DNA of 64,000 bases from Candidatus Methylomirabilis lanthanidiphila (lineage in GTDB: Bacteria > Methylomirabilota > Methylomirabilia > Methylomirabilales > Methylomirabilaceae), in assembly GCA_902196205.1 (NCBI GenBank), contig CABIKM010000022.1:62001-126000 (forward strand). The letters run 5' to 3'. Position 1 is the first letter of the stretch. Every line of letters begins with the position of its first letter. The notes under the pieces were generated by a model. The model had not been told where the DNA came from, did not search any database, and saw nothing but the letters and a program-made list of their open reading frames with translations. The position numbers and the translations under genes are program-made. Positions 17,361-25,476 of the stretch are shown here, one piece after another.

Positions 17361-18224
17361 CTACAGATACTTCCCGATAATCGGCCCCAACCGCTCCCGA
17401 ACATCCACCGGGATCGCCTCGTGTGCTGTGATGATCGCATCCCGCATAGCGCTCCCGCATAGACAGCCGTCTCTGGCGGTCGGAAACGACGACACCGTCG
17501 CCCTGATGATGGCCTTAGCGGTCTCGGCATTCTGTTTCAGAATTGCCACCACCGCCTCCACGGATACATCCTGCTCTGTCTCATGCCACACATCATAATC
17601 GGTCACCAACGCCAGCGTCGCATAGCAGATCTCGGCCTCTCGACAGAGCTTTGCCTCCTGGAGATTGGTCATCCCGATCACATCGACGCCCCAGCTTCGA
17701 TAAATCCGCGACTCGGCCCTGGTCGAGAACTGCGGCCCCTCGATGCACAGATACGTGCCGCCATGATGTATCCGGGCGCCTACCGATTGTCCGGCAGCAA
17801 ACAGTGACTTTCCCAGGGCCGGACAGGTCGGATCGGCAAGACTGACGTGAGCGACGAGACCGCCTCCGAAGAAGGTGCTGACCCGCCCTTTCGTTCGATC
17901 AAAGAACTGGTCCGGAATGACGATGTCCAGAGGCGGCAGATCCTCGCGCATGCTGCCGACCGCCGAGGCCGAAATCACCCACTCCGCGCCCAGGACCTTG
18001 AATCCGAAGATGTTCGCCCGAAAATTCAACTCGGACGGCATCAGCCGATGGCCGCGTCCGTGCCGTGCGAGAAACGCCACCCGTCGTCCTGCCAGTGATC
18101 CAGTAATGTAAGCATCCGACGGCGCTCCAAAGGGGGTTTCGACACGACGCTCTTCAACCCCTTCGAGTCCCTCCATTCCGTACAATCCGCTTCCGCCGAT
18201 GATGCCGATGAGTCCCTGGGTCAT
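17361..18224 (-). CDS. mtnP: S-methyl-5'-thioadenosine phosphorylase
   Basis: A 287-residue purine-nucleoside-phosphorylase-fold enzyme that phosphorolyses MTA (from polyamine synthesis or radical SAM chemistry) to adenine and methylthioribose-1-phosphate. Motifs: GIIGGSGLYGMEGLEGVEE, LARHGRGHRLMPSELNFRAN, ISASAVGSMREDLPPLDIV, CIEGPQFSTRAESRIYRSWG and GMTNLQEAKLCREAEICYAT. I start at ATG 18224, right after a strong gggaggggag site; an upstream in-frame GTG overlaps that site. MtaB, which uses S-adenosylmethionine, is upstream. Confidence 0.95.
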   Translation of the reverse strand: MTQGLIGIIGGSGLYGMEGLEGVEERRVETPFGAPSDAYITGSLAGRRVAFLARHGRGHRLMPSELNFRANIFGFKVLGAEWVISASAVGSMREDLPPLDIVIPDQFFDRTKGRVSTFFGGGLVAHVSLADPTCPALGKSLFAAGQSVGARIHHGGTYLCIEGPQFSTRAESRIYRSWGVDVIGMTNLQEAKLCREAEICYATLALVTDYDVWHETEQDVSVEAVVAILKQNAETAKAIIRATVSSFPTARDGCLCGSAMRDAIITAHEAIPVDVRERLGPIIGKYL

Positions 18225-18241
18225 CTCCCCTCCCACAAACA

Positions 18242-18345
18242 GGGCATAGGGTCTAGGGTGCAGGGTTTAGGGTTTAAACGAAAACCGTTGCCTTGCCAGC
18301 CCCTGCCCCCTGCTCCGTACCCCATACCCTACACCCGACACCCTA
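18242..18345. repeat. heptamer repeat locus 8 (GGGTNTA / CCNTACC arms)
   Basis: Left arm 18242-18276: gggcata, gggtcta, gggtgca, gggttta, gggttta. Right arm 18301-18342: ccctgcc, ccctgct, ccgtacc, ccatacc, ctacacc, cgacacc. The spacer is ~25 bp. Seven-base phase holds throughout both arms although the sequence drifts. Located between mtaB and mtnP. Confidence 0.85.
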
Positions 18346-19659
18346 TTTTTGCACCCTACCTGTCAGGCGACCAACGGTCTCTCGTTCGGTAGCCGCCGTG
18401 ATGGTCAGATCAATCATGCGGCCGATAGACCCCTCAGCGTTTTCAAGCCGTACCGTCATATAGTTGTCGGTCAGCGCCTCGAGTCGCCCGGTTCGCGCAT
18501 CTCGCCCTTCCAGGACAACCGCCGAGAATGACTGCCCCACCTGTGTCTGTCGAAACCGCTGCCACTTTACGTCGCTGAGCGCTCGGAGGGCCGCGCTTCT
18601 CGTCGCCCTCACATCCTTGGGAATCTGGTTCGGCATTGACGCCGCAACGGTTCCCTTCCGCTGTGAGTAGTTGAACACGTGCAGATACGCAATCGGCAAA
18701 CGGTCGAGCAGCCGGTAGGTCTGTTCAAATTCTTCTTCGCCCTCGCCCGGAAAACCGACAATGACATCGGTCCCGATCGCGATCCCCGGGACTGCCTCCA
18801 CAAGTTGCTCCACCAGCCGTCGAAAATCGTCTGCGGTGTGCGGTCGTCGCATGCGCTTGAGGACGGCCTCATCACCGCTCTGTACCGGCAGGTGCAGGTG
18901 CCGGCACAAGTTTCCATAGCGGCCAAAGCAGTCGATCAACTCTTCCCCGACCTCGTGCGGATCGAGGGAACTCAGGCGCAGCCGCGCCGGCGCCGCCGCC
19001 TCCAGCATCTCCGCCACCAATCCGGCGATTGACCTGCCGATCGGCAGGTCGCGCCCATACGTCCCCAAGTGAGTTCCCGTCAGGACCACCTCCGGATATC
19101 CGGCCTCGACGAGCGCCTGCAGCTCGCGCAGTGCCGACTCAGTCGACTGGCTCCGGTTCGGCCCGCGGGTCTCCGGAACAATACAGAAGGTGCAGCGATA
19201 GCCGCATCCATCCTGAACCTTGAGGAGCGCCCGGCTCCGGGCCGCAGCGACCGGTGTCGGCAACGGCGCAAAGCGGCGTGACTGCTGAATGTCCGATACG
19301 GCGATGAGCGGCGGCGCCTGCTCGCGCAGACCCGCGATCAGCTCAGCCAGTTGCGCCTTCTCGCCGTTGCCTGCAACCAATGCGACGCCGGAGATTGCCG
19401 CAATCTCTTCAGCGCCGACCTGCGCATAGCAGCCGGTGACCACCACCCGGGCCGAGGGATTACGGCGAATCGCCCGCCGGACCGCCTGTCGCGAGTCGGC
19501 GTCGGCTTCATTCGTGACGCTACAGGTGTTGATGATGAACAGATCGGCCGCGTCGTCGGGGCCAACCGCCGTGTAGCCGTCCTGTCGCAGCGACTCCTGG
19601 AGCGCATCGCTCTCGTACTGATTCTGGCGGCACCCCAACGTCTTAATCGCGACGCGCAT
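18343..19659 (-). CDS. mtaB: tRNA threonylcarbamoyladenosine (t6A37) methylthiotransferase
   Basis: A 438-residue radical-SAM enzyme of the MiaB/MtaB family that adds a methylthio group to t6A37 of tRNA. The N-terminal UPF0004 domain has KTLGCRQNQYESDALQESL with cluster Cys residues, including NTCSVTNEA and VVTGCYAQ. The radical-SAM motif CGYRCTFC (CxxxCxxC) and the TRAM-like C-terminus are present. ATG 19659 with gaagggacgt upstream is preferred over the in-frame TTG. The QNQYES signature favours MtaB over MiaB or RimO. It overlaps the end of the upstream exonuclease gene by 17 bp. Confidence 0.93.
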   Translation of the reverse strand: MRVAIKTLGCRQNQYESDALQESLRQDGYTAVGPDDAADLFIINTCSVTNEADADSRQAVRRAIRRNPSARVVVTGCYAQVGAEEIAAISGVALVAGNGEKAQLAELIAGLREQAPPLIAVSDIQQSRRFAPLPTPVAAARSRALLKVQDGCGYRCTFCIVPETRGPNRSQSTESALRELQALVEAGYPEVVLTGTHLGTYGRDLPIGRSIAGLVAEMLEAAAPARLRLSSLDPHEVGEELIDCFGRYGNLCRHLHLPVQSGDEAVLKRMRRPHTADDFRRLVEQLVEAVPGIAIGTDVIVGFPGEGEEEFEQTYRLLDRLPIAYLHVFNYSQRKGTVAASMPNQIPKDVRATRSAALRALSDVKWQRFRQTQVGQSFSAVVLEGRDARTGRLEALTDNYMTVRLENAEGSIGRMIDLTITAATERETVGRLTGRVQK

Positions 19660-20131
19660 ACGTCCCTTCAATCTCCATAAGCCGCGCTTCGAGCAGTGGG
19701 AGGTTCAGGACATCCTCTCTGTTGTAGGTGAGGAGGACCTGCAGCGCCTCCTTGTCACCGCCATCCTCGTATCTGGACCACAACCGCATCGCCTCCATGC
19801 CATCGATCCCTTTCGACCGGCGCGGGATACCGAGTTGCTCTTCCACTCGTTTCAGCCCACCGAACAGGCCATGCCGCCAACATGTGTACATCAGATCATG
19901 GGATTGGAATGCCGCACACAGGTCAAGGCTCAATCGGCGGCGGATCATCGGGAGATCGAAGCGGCTGCCGTTATATGTACAAATCGTCTCCACGCCCTCA
20001 AGCGCCTGCCAGACTGTCACGTCGCTGATGTGTGGGTCAACCAACTGTATCAGGCCACGGTCGGTCGCATACAGGCCCACCACCGTGATGGCGCCTTCAA
20101 ACGAGGTTTCGATATCCAGGTAGGCCTTCAT
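19643..20131 (-). CDS. RNase H-like (YprB-type) 3'-5' exonuclease domain protein
   Basis: A 162-residue stand-alone ribonuclease-H-like domain (RNase_H_2 type). The DEDD-type motifs are YLDIETSFEG (first D/E pair), YNGSRFDLPMI (second D) and YNREDVLNLP (third D). Members trim nucleic acids, and this one may act in tRNA/RNA maturation or DNA repair, which sequence alone cannot settle. It starts the minus-strand run that continues with mtaB, which overlaps its 3' end. Confidence 0.85.
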   Translation of the reverse strand: MKAYLDIETSFEGAITVVGLYATDRGLIQLVDPHISDVTVWQALEGVETICTYNGSRFDLPMIRRRLSLDLCAAFQSHDLMYTCWRHGLFGGLKRVEEQLGIPRRSKGIDGMEAMRLWSRYEDGGDKEALQVLLTYNREDVLNLPLLEARLMEIEGTYARRD

Positions 20132-20234
20132 CGGTCCTTCAGCTTATCACAGGTCGAAGAAATTTCAATTCAAAAGCATCAGACGGAGCGGTTTGGGTAG
20201 CGCGCCCTTTAAGGCTGTGCTATTGTGAACCCCG

Positions 20235-20360
20235 CATCAGCAGTCAGCTTTCAGCTCAAACGAAGGACGTGACAAATCATCCGCAGATGCCAAGCGAGCG
20301 TTCGAATACAACAATCGGTTTTTCACAATTTTGCTGACCGCTGATGGCTGTCAGCTAAGG
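20235..20360. repeat. heptamer repeat locus 9 (NNTCAGC / GCTGANN arms)
   Basis: Left arm 20235-20255: catcagc, agtcagc, tttcagc. Right arm 20333-20360: gctgacc, gctgatg, gctgtca, gctaagg. The ~77 bp between them are unique. This locus fills most of the divergent 240-bp region between the exonuclease gene and ychF and ends just before the ychF start, so it would form part of the ychF leader. Confidence 0.8.
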
Positions 20361-20371
20361 GCTTTTCTCAT

Positions 20372-21451
20372 ATGCGTATCGGAATCATTGGACTGCCGGC
20401 CTCAGGTAAGAGCACTGTCTACCAACTGCTGACCCACGGGCAGCCAAGCCATCAGGTGGGTCAGTTGGGGGAGGCTTCCATCGCCGTCGTCAAGGTTCCC
20501 GATCCCCGACTCGAGCGCTTAGCGCTCATGTTTAACCCAAAAAAGGTTACCCCGGCCAGCGTCGAGCTCGCCGACTTCGCCCCCCTCGTGAAAGAATCGG
20601 GTAAACCCGCAAGCCCTGGTGGACAGCTCCTCCCTCAGATGCGACAGAGCACCGCGCTCCTCATGGTCGTTCGGGCCTTCCAGGACGAGCGGGTCCCCCA
20701 CATCGAGGGGCGGGTCGACCCGGTCAAGGATGCGGCGTCGCTGTGGACCGAGTTGGTCTTAGCCGATCTTGATGTCGTGGAGAAGCGGATCGCCAGGATC
20801 GAAGAGGCCATGCGAAAAGGGAAAAAGGGCGAAAGTCATCAGGAATTGGCCCTCTTGAAGCGTTGTTACGCTGCGCTACAGGAGGAACAGCCGCTGCGCG
20901 GGATGTCGTTAACTGCTGAGGAGGAGCGCCTGCTTCGCGGCTTTCAGTTTCTGACGGCGAAGCCGAGCCTGCTGGTGGTCAATACCGATGAAGGGGCCGG
21001 AGGCGAACTTGGGAGCCTTGCGCCCATACCGGCACTGGGAGCCTCCCAGCCTGCCTCAATGGCCATCTCGGCCAAACTGGAATTGGAGCTGGCGGACCTG
21101 CCTCCCGATGAAGCGAGCGCCTTTTGCGCCGAACTCGGCGTCGGGGCGTCTGCGGCGCCTCGGCTGCGCCAGGCCTGCTATGACCTGCTGGGCGTGATGA
21201 CCTTCTTTACGGTGGGAAGCGACGAGGTGAGAGCCTGGACGATCCCCCTTCACGCTACGGCCCTACAAGCGGCGGGGGCAATCCACAGCGATCTCGCGCA
21301 GGGCTTCATCAGAGCAGAAGTAGTGGCCTACGAGGCGCTCATCCGCTGTGGGTCGCTGGCGGCCACACGACACGACGGGTCGCTACGGCTCGAGGGAAAA
21401 GACTACCTCGTGGCCGATGGCGATATCATGAACATCCGATTCAACATCTGA
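20372..21451 (+). CDS. ychF: redox-regulated OBG-family ATPase YchF
   Basis: A 359-residue YchF/Ola1 ATPase that binds ribosomes and negatively affects oxidative-stress responses in other bacteria. The Walker A loop is GIIGLPASGKST, where the canonical form has Asn-Val instead of Ala-Ser before Gly-Lys. The G4-equivalent NxxE-like strand is LLVVNTDEG. The C-terminal TGS-like DUF933 domain reads TFFTVGSDEVRAWTI and DYLVADGDIMNIRFNI. Length is normal. It is preceded by a heptamer locus and followed by a decayed region. Confidence 0.93.
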   Translation: MRIGIIGLPASGKSTVYQLLTHGQPSHQVGQLGEASIAVVKVPDPRLERLALMFNPKKVTPASVELADFAPLVKESGKPASPGGQLLPQMRQSTALLMVVRAFQDERVPHIEGRVDPVKDAASLWTELVLADLDVVEKRIARIEEAMRKGKKGESHQELALLKRCYAALQEEQPLRGMSLTAEEERLLRGFQFLTAKPSLLVVNTDEGAGGELGSLAPIPALGASQPASMAISAKLELELADLPPDEASAFCAELGVGASAAPRLRQACYDLLGVMTFFTVGSDEVRAWTIPLHATALQAAGAIHSDLAQGFIRAEVVAYEALIRCGSLAATRHDGSLRLEGKDYLVADGDIMNIRFNI

Positions 21452-21490
21452 TCCACAGGCTGTGCGTGCAGGCATAACGCTTCGCGCGCA

Positions 21491-21867
21491 TCAGACGAGC
21501 CACGTTACGATCCACACCAAGCCGATAAGCCGTCGTCTGGAGGCGCGGGACCAGGTCTGGCCGCCCGCTTTCAGCTTCATGACGATCAGGTCGATAACAT
21601 CAATGACCGGAATGGCCGTGCCGCCAATCAGAATCAAAGGCGCCCGTTCGAGCATCTGCACCTGCCTCCGGTACCGCGGCGCGATCCAATCGACGTGGAT
21701 CCCCCCAGGATAGACCGCGCGTAGGCATCGAGCAATCGGTCCCGCGGCGATAGGGAAGTGCTCGGACCCGGGTGAATCTCGCGCATCGCCAGAACGAACT
21801 GCTCCAGCGTCGAAGCCTCCGCGGAGACAGTACCAGAGAGGGAGCAGAGAAACGGAGGCTCCAGCAT
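21491..21867 (-). pseudogene. frameshifted nucleotidyltransferase-like remnant
   Basis: Two minus-strand frames join into one plausible protein. The first holds LEQFVLAMREIHPG and DRLLDAYARSILGG; the second continues VDWIAPRYRRQVQMLERA, LILIGGTAIPVIDVIDLIVM, KLKAGG, ending at TGA 21491-21493. The switch falls at a run of six G (ctggggggatcc near 21708). The second part resembles DUF-type nucleotidyltransferases that end in a DLIxxKLxAG segment. This is either a sequencing indel or a decayed gene. The remaining bases of the 21452-21959 gap show nothing recognisable. Confidence 0.4.
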
Positions 21868-21959
21868 GCTCCGATAAGTTCGGTACCCATCAGTCGAACT
21901 GATTTCGGCACCATGAAGTGACCGCGCAGCTATGAACCTAGAGGGAGGGTGATGACGCC

Positions 21960-22226
21960 ATGCTTGTCCGAAGTTGCCTCATGGGAGCACTCGTGGGGAT
22001 GTCCGGAGGATTCATTGTCGGCCTCATCAGCGCATTTGTTCTCGGATCGATTGGGTTTATGTTATCTGAGGAAGGGACAGAGCCGGCGGTCGATATCTTG
22101 AGCTGGGACTTGCTGCTTTCGATTCCTACCGGCACGATCATTGGCATCGTGGTCGCGATTCGCAAACACAAGCGACGTCAGGCTACCGAAGCGCAGGAGG
22201 AAGAGGAGGCTCAATCGCGCCGCTAG
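21960..22226 (+). CDS. small membrane protein (hypothetical)
   Basis: An 88-residue protein with two predicted membrane helices (GALVGMSGGFIVGLISAFVL and LLLSIPTGTIIGIVVAI), a short acidic loop between them and a charged cytoplasmic tail (HKRRQATEAQEEEE). gagggagggtg lies upstream of ATG 21960, supporting expression. No family recognised. Confidence 0.65.
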   Translation: MLVRSCLMGALVGMSGGFIVGLISAFVLGSIGFMLSEEGTEPAVDILSWDLLLSIPTGTIIGIVVAIRKHKRRQATEAQEEEEAQSRR

Positions 22227-22297
22227 GGGCCGGATACAGCAGACCGACACCGCCGCCAACATCAGTCGCGGTCGGGGTATCGTGACGAGATGATCGG

Positions 22298-22687
22298 TTA
22301 GTACGATCGACTCCCCCTTGGGATCGGCTGTGGCGTGGTCGGCGTCGCGCTATTGACCGTTACCGTCGCGCTCGCCTCAGGTCCGACTTCTTGGTGGCGC
22401 GTATTCGCACCGACGATCCTGACGATGTGCGGGCCGTTTTGGAGACCCGTGATCTCCATCGCCGTTCCAAACGGCGGCCCCGGGTTACGCCCGTCCAGGT
22501 AGAGATGAATGTGGTTGATATCCCCCGCCTTCTGGAACTCCCACTGGATCAACAGGTTGGGACCTGTAGCCTCCCCATCCTTCGGCGACAGGAGTTTGAC
22601 CGTGGCCTGCTGCGCCCAGCCGACCGAGAGCCCCGCGACGAACACAACCGCTAATCCAGTCATCATCGACATCATCGACTTTCCCAT
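22298..22687 (-). CDS. exported DUF6130-like beta-sandwich protein (hypothetical)
   Basis: A 129-residue protein starting at ATG 22687 behind gcggaaggagatatcac; the longer frame is not supported. The signal peptide is MMTGLAVVFVAGLSVGWAQQ. The mature part (VKLLSPKDGEATGPNLLIQW, HIHLYLDGRNPGPPFGT, GPHIVRIVGAN) is an Ig-like fold resembling periplasmic proteins that accompany copper or cytochrome systems; the resemblance is weak. It lies convergent to the small membrane gene. Function unknown. Confidence 0.7.
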   Translation of the reverse strand: MGKSMMSMMTGLAVVFVAGLSVGWAQQATVKLLSPKDGEATGPNLLIQWEFQKAGDINHIHLYLDGRNPGPPFGTAMEITGLQNGPHIVRIVGANTRHQEVGPEASATVTVNSATPTTPQPIPRGSRSY

Positions 22688-22864
22688 GTGATATCTCCTT
22701 CCGCAAGGTGCTGGAGCCGACTGTTGCCTGGACAGGCCCGCCTCCACTACAGTACTATGCAAATCCTGCCCGCAGATCAATTCGGATCGCCGAAAGTGAC
22801 AGCCCAACGGTAGCAACTCGGCAGACTCAGCCGAAAGGCGGCTATGTACGCAGTTGATTTTCCA

Positions 22865-22940
22865 TGGAGCCGGCGGGGGGACTCGAACCCTCGACCTGCT
22901 GATTACGAATCAGCTGCTCTACCAACTGAGCTACGCCGGC
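22865..22940 (-). tRNA. tRNA-Thr (anticodon CGT)
   Basis: A complete 76-nt cloverleaf on the minus strand: acceptor GCCGGCG/CGCCGGC, D arm TAGCTCAGTTGGTAGAGCA, anticodon stem CTGAT/ATCAG with loop TTCGTAA giving CGT, T arm with GGTTCGAGTCC. The 3' CCA is encoded. It reads Thr ACG codons. Confidence 0.97.
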
Positions 22941-22979
22941 ACGAGAAAGTCATTACTATAGCCAAGGGGCTCAGAGCTG

Positions 22980-23618
22980 TCAAGCTGCAGAGATGGTGGG
23001 ATCTGCGCCGCTCTTACGCCGACGGACGGTTGCGATCTCGCGGGGACTCCGCAGGCGTGTCAGACTTTTCAGATCCGCGCCCTCGAAGGCCAACAGCTTC
23101 GCCTTCATAGAAGGGCCGCCTCCGGAATACTCCCCGAGATGACCATCGCTCCTGATCACCCGGTGACACGGGATCAACCACGGGACCGGGTTCTTGGCCA
23201 ATGCCGTCCCAACCGCGCGCGCTGCCCGCTCTGCGCCGATCGCCTGGGCGACCCATCGGTACGAGCGCACCTGGCCGACGGGGATGGTCCGAACCTTTTG
23301 CAGCACCCTCCGTTGGAACGGTGTGAGACAAGACAGATCAATTCGGCCGGAAAAGCGCCGCCGCCCTGCCAGACAGTCCAGCACCTGTTTGGCCATCTCG
23401 TCCGGCAGGCAACGATCAGGTATCGGTCGGATGCCGAACATCGTCGCGCACGCCCGCTCAAAGCTCCGGCGATCGGACCTGAGGGCGACATAGCAGACCG
23501 CCTTGCCACGATAGGCCATGTAGAGCCGTCCAAGCGGGGTTGACACCTGGGCGTACCGCAAAGGGTGCGGAGTACGGGGTGCGGGGTGCGGACACGCAGA
23601 TCGATTAGTGACCGCCAT
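22980..23618 (-). CDS. ogt: methylated-DNA-protein cysteine methyltransferase
   Basis: A 212-residue suicide DNA-repair protein that removes alkyl groups from O6-alkylguanine. The acceptor Cys is in PCHRVIRSDG, and the helix-turn-helix segment is TPFQRRVLQKVRTIPVGQVR. The N-terminal RNase-H-like domain is shortened. The ATG at 23618 overlaps the upstream nuclease gene stop by 14 bp, but the first 26 codons cross a heptamer repeat (HPAPRTPHPLRY). An in-frame GTG at about 23540 (VSTPLGRLYMAY) may be the true start, with the repeat in the leader. Confidence 0.9.
   Translation of the reverse strand: MAVTNRSACPHPAPRTPHPLRYAQVSTPLGRLYMAYRGKAVCYVALRSDRRSFERACATMFGIRPIPDRCLPDEMAKQVLDCLAGRRRFSGRIDLSCLTPFQRRVLQKVRTIPVGQVRSYRWVAQAIGAERAARAVGTALAKNPVPWLIPCHRVIRSDGHLGEYSGGGPSMKAKLLAFEGADLKSLTRLRSPREIATVRRRKSGADPTISAA
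23563..23597. repeat. heptamer repeat locus 10 (GGGTGCG type)
   Basis: Five 7-bp units: gggtgcg, gagtacg, gggtgcg, gggtgcg, gacacgc. Single arm. It lies at the junction of the nuclease gene and ogt and may be translated as the N-terminus of Ogt. Confidence 0.6.
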
Positions 23619-24789
23619 ACCAGTCCTCCTGTGAAGATAACGCCAGGTACCGCTGCAGCTTTTCTACAAAGGGAGCGCTCAACCGCGCCAGCTCCATCTG
23701 TCTGAAGAGCAGAGGTAGGCTCTCGACAGACAGCCGGACCCATCCGTCTGCGGCACTATTCAGGTGAGTCTTCCGATCGGAGTGGCTCATACTGATCCAG
23801 AGCTGACCATGTTCGCCGAAACGGATCTCCGCCCCTTCAGGCTCGGCCGCCAACGTAATCGCCTCCCGGAGCGCATCGCGAGCAATGGATTGTATATCAG
23901 GCTCGCGTCGATCGACCGAGGTCCGGACCTCCATCGATCGCCCATCACCCACAGCGGGCGCGTATGCCGTACCGGTCGCGTCGGAGTGATCGGTCCAGAG
24001 CGGGCAGATATTCTGGTAGACGCACCAGTGACACAGGCGGCTCTTAATCGGCGTAAACTCGGTATCGGCTTCAATCCGGTCGATCACGGCGATGGTCGAA
24101 CGTTTCAGCCCGTCAAGCGCCTTGGGTGATCGCTTTGAGCGGAGCTCTCTTCCGAAGGCCAGATAGTGCCAGACCAGGTCGATCTCTTTGGCGTCGGGCC
24201 ATCTCTCCTCCACCGCAAGCTGATAGAGAGCCAGTTGCCGATCGACGTCGAGATCCCCCTGGCTCGGCAGACGACCGGACGTCTTATAGTCATGGATCTC
24301 ATAGCGCCCAGATCCGACACAGACAAGACGGTCGATGTAGCCTTGAATCTTGTAGCAGCCATCGGGATCAAGAGATGTCGCCACCTGACATTCCAATCCC
24401 AGCACCTCTCCGTGATTGAACGGCTGATGCGCCTGATAGTAGTTCACCAGACAACGCTCGCCGAACTCCTTATAATGATCGATGGAGCGGTCCTGCTTGA
24501 CAATCTTCACCTGGTTGTGCCAGCACTCCCCCCACTGCCGATGATAGTCCTTTAACAGATCCGACAGGCTTGGTCCGCCGCCACGCTGCACCGTGTGATA
24601 CAAAACGCTCAACGCCTCATGGACCCGCGAACCAAGATACGCCTCGATCGATTCCTCCGTTCTGGGGATTCGATCGATGTAGCGGTACCGGAATTGAAGC
24701 GGGCAGGATTCGTACGTGGAGAGCCGAGAAGCAGAGTAGACCGGCCTTACGCTCTGCCGACGAATCGGCGTGTCGCCGGACTCAGGCAT
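23605..24789 (-). CDS. RecB-type PD-(D/E)XK nuclease with predicted 4Fe-4S cluster
   Basis: A 394-residue RecB/Cas4/AddB-like nuclease (PDDEXK_1). It starts SRLSTYESCPLQFRYRYIDR, the usual opening with the first cluster cysteine. The catalytic core is IQGYIDRLVCVGSGRYEIHDYKTSG, with Asp and ExK-type residues. The end CHWCVYQNICP supplies three more cysteines for a Fe-S cluster. ATG 24789 overlaps the MBL gene stop by 8 bp; the upstream TTG is less likely. Probably acts in DNA end processing. It sits in an MBL-nuclease-ogt operon and lacks a helicase partner nearby. Confidence 0.88.
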   Translation of the reverse strand: MPESGDTPIRRQSVRPVYSASRLSTYESCPLQFRYRYIDRIPRTEESIEAYLGSRVHEALSVLYHTVQRGGGPSLSDLLKDYHRQWGECWHNQVKIVKQDRSIDHYKEFGERCLVNYYQAHQPFNHGEVLGLECQVATSLDPDGCYKIQGYIDRLVCVGSGRYEIHDYKTSGRLPSQGDLDVDRQLALYQLAVEERWPDAKEIDLVWHYLAFGRELRSKRSPKALDGLKRSTIAVIDRIEADTEFTPIKSRLCHWCVYQNICPLWTDHSDATGTAYAPAVGDGRSMEVRTSVDRREPDIQSIARDALREAITLAAEPEGAEIRFGEHGQLWISMSHSDRKTHLNSAADGWVRLSVESLPLLFRQMELARLSAPFVEKLQRYLALSSQEDWYGGH

Positions 24790-25459
24790 TGCCCGTGGCG
24801 CGGAGAAACGCAGCAAGAGAACGGCACTGTGTATAGCGATTCGTTTTGCGCTCCTCGCCGATACTGCTGGAGGTGCGACCGGCGGCGTAGTTGTGGCCGG
24901 GCAGGACGACGGTCGTGTCGTCCAGCCTCATCACTCTATTGATCAGCGAATCGTACATCTGCTCAGGACTGCTGCCCGGAAGATCGACTCGGCCGCACGA
25001 ACCGATGAACAGCGTATCGCCTGTGATCAGACGATCCCGGATCAGAAAACATTGCGATCCCGGCGTGTGGCCTGGGGTATGGATCATCGTCACGGCAACA
25101 TCGCCCACGTTCAGGGTATCCCCATGGTCGACTTGCCTGATATTCGAGCCGGCAAGCGGCGTCAGGTGGTCGGCCTCCGCCTTATGCACTACGACCTGGG
25201 CATCAATCCGATCGAGCAGCTCCGCGACTCCCTGGATCTGCAGATTGAACAGCTTACCCCCTACATGATCAGGATGAGTGTGGGTGACCAGGATGTGGGT
25301 GAGTCGCATTCCATCGGCTTCAGCAAGCTCTACGATCCTATCGATCTCCCAGGCGGGATCGATGACCGCAGCCTCCTTCGTCCTGGTCGAACCGATCAGA
25401 TAGACATAGTTGGCCATGTCGCCCAATTCCACTTGCCTCAGATAGAGAGTATGGCTCAT
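24782..25459 (-). CDS. MBL-fold metallohydrolase (glyoxalase II-like)
   Basis: A 225-residue metallo-beta-lactamase-fold hydrolase with THTHPDHVGG (HxHxDH), GHTPGSQ, ITGDTLFIGSCGRVDL and the final LPGHNY motif, giving a full dinuclear metal site. Close relatives are hydroxyacylglutathione hydrolases and persulfide dioxygenases. The GRVDLPGSSPEQMYDSL segment resembles the latter group, but the choice is not certain. Cytoplasmic. It overlaps the nuclease gene downstream and follows the SDR gene by 17 bp. Confidence 0.88.
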   Translation of the reverse strand: MSHTLYLRQVELGDMANYVYLIGSTRTKEAAVIDPAWEIDRIVELAEADGMRLTHILVTHTHPDHVGGKLFNLQIQGVAELLDRIDAQVVVHKAEADHLTPLAGSNIRQVDHGDTLNVGDVAVTMIHTPGHTPGSQCFLIRDRLITGDTLFIGSCGRVDLPGSSPEQMYDSLINRVMRLDDTTVVLPGHNYAAGRTSSSIGEERKTNRYTQCRSLAAFLRATGNA

Positions 25460-25476
25460 CTCACCCTCATAGCGTC

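Noticed and set aside
21600-21914. Intact 104-residue protein
   Set aside because: Its frame has no coherent motifs, whereas overlapping frames read as parts of a nucleotidyltransferase with one frameshift.
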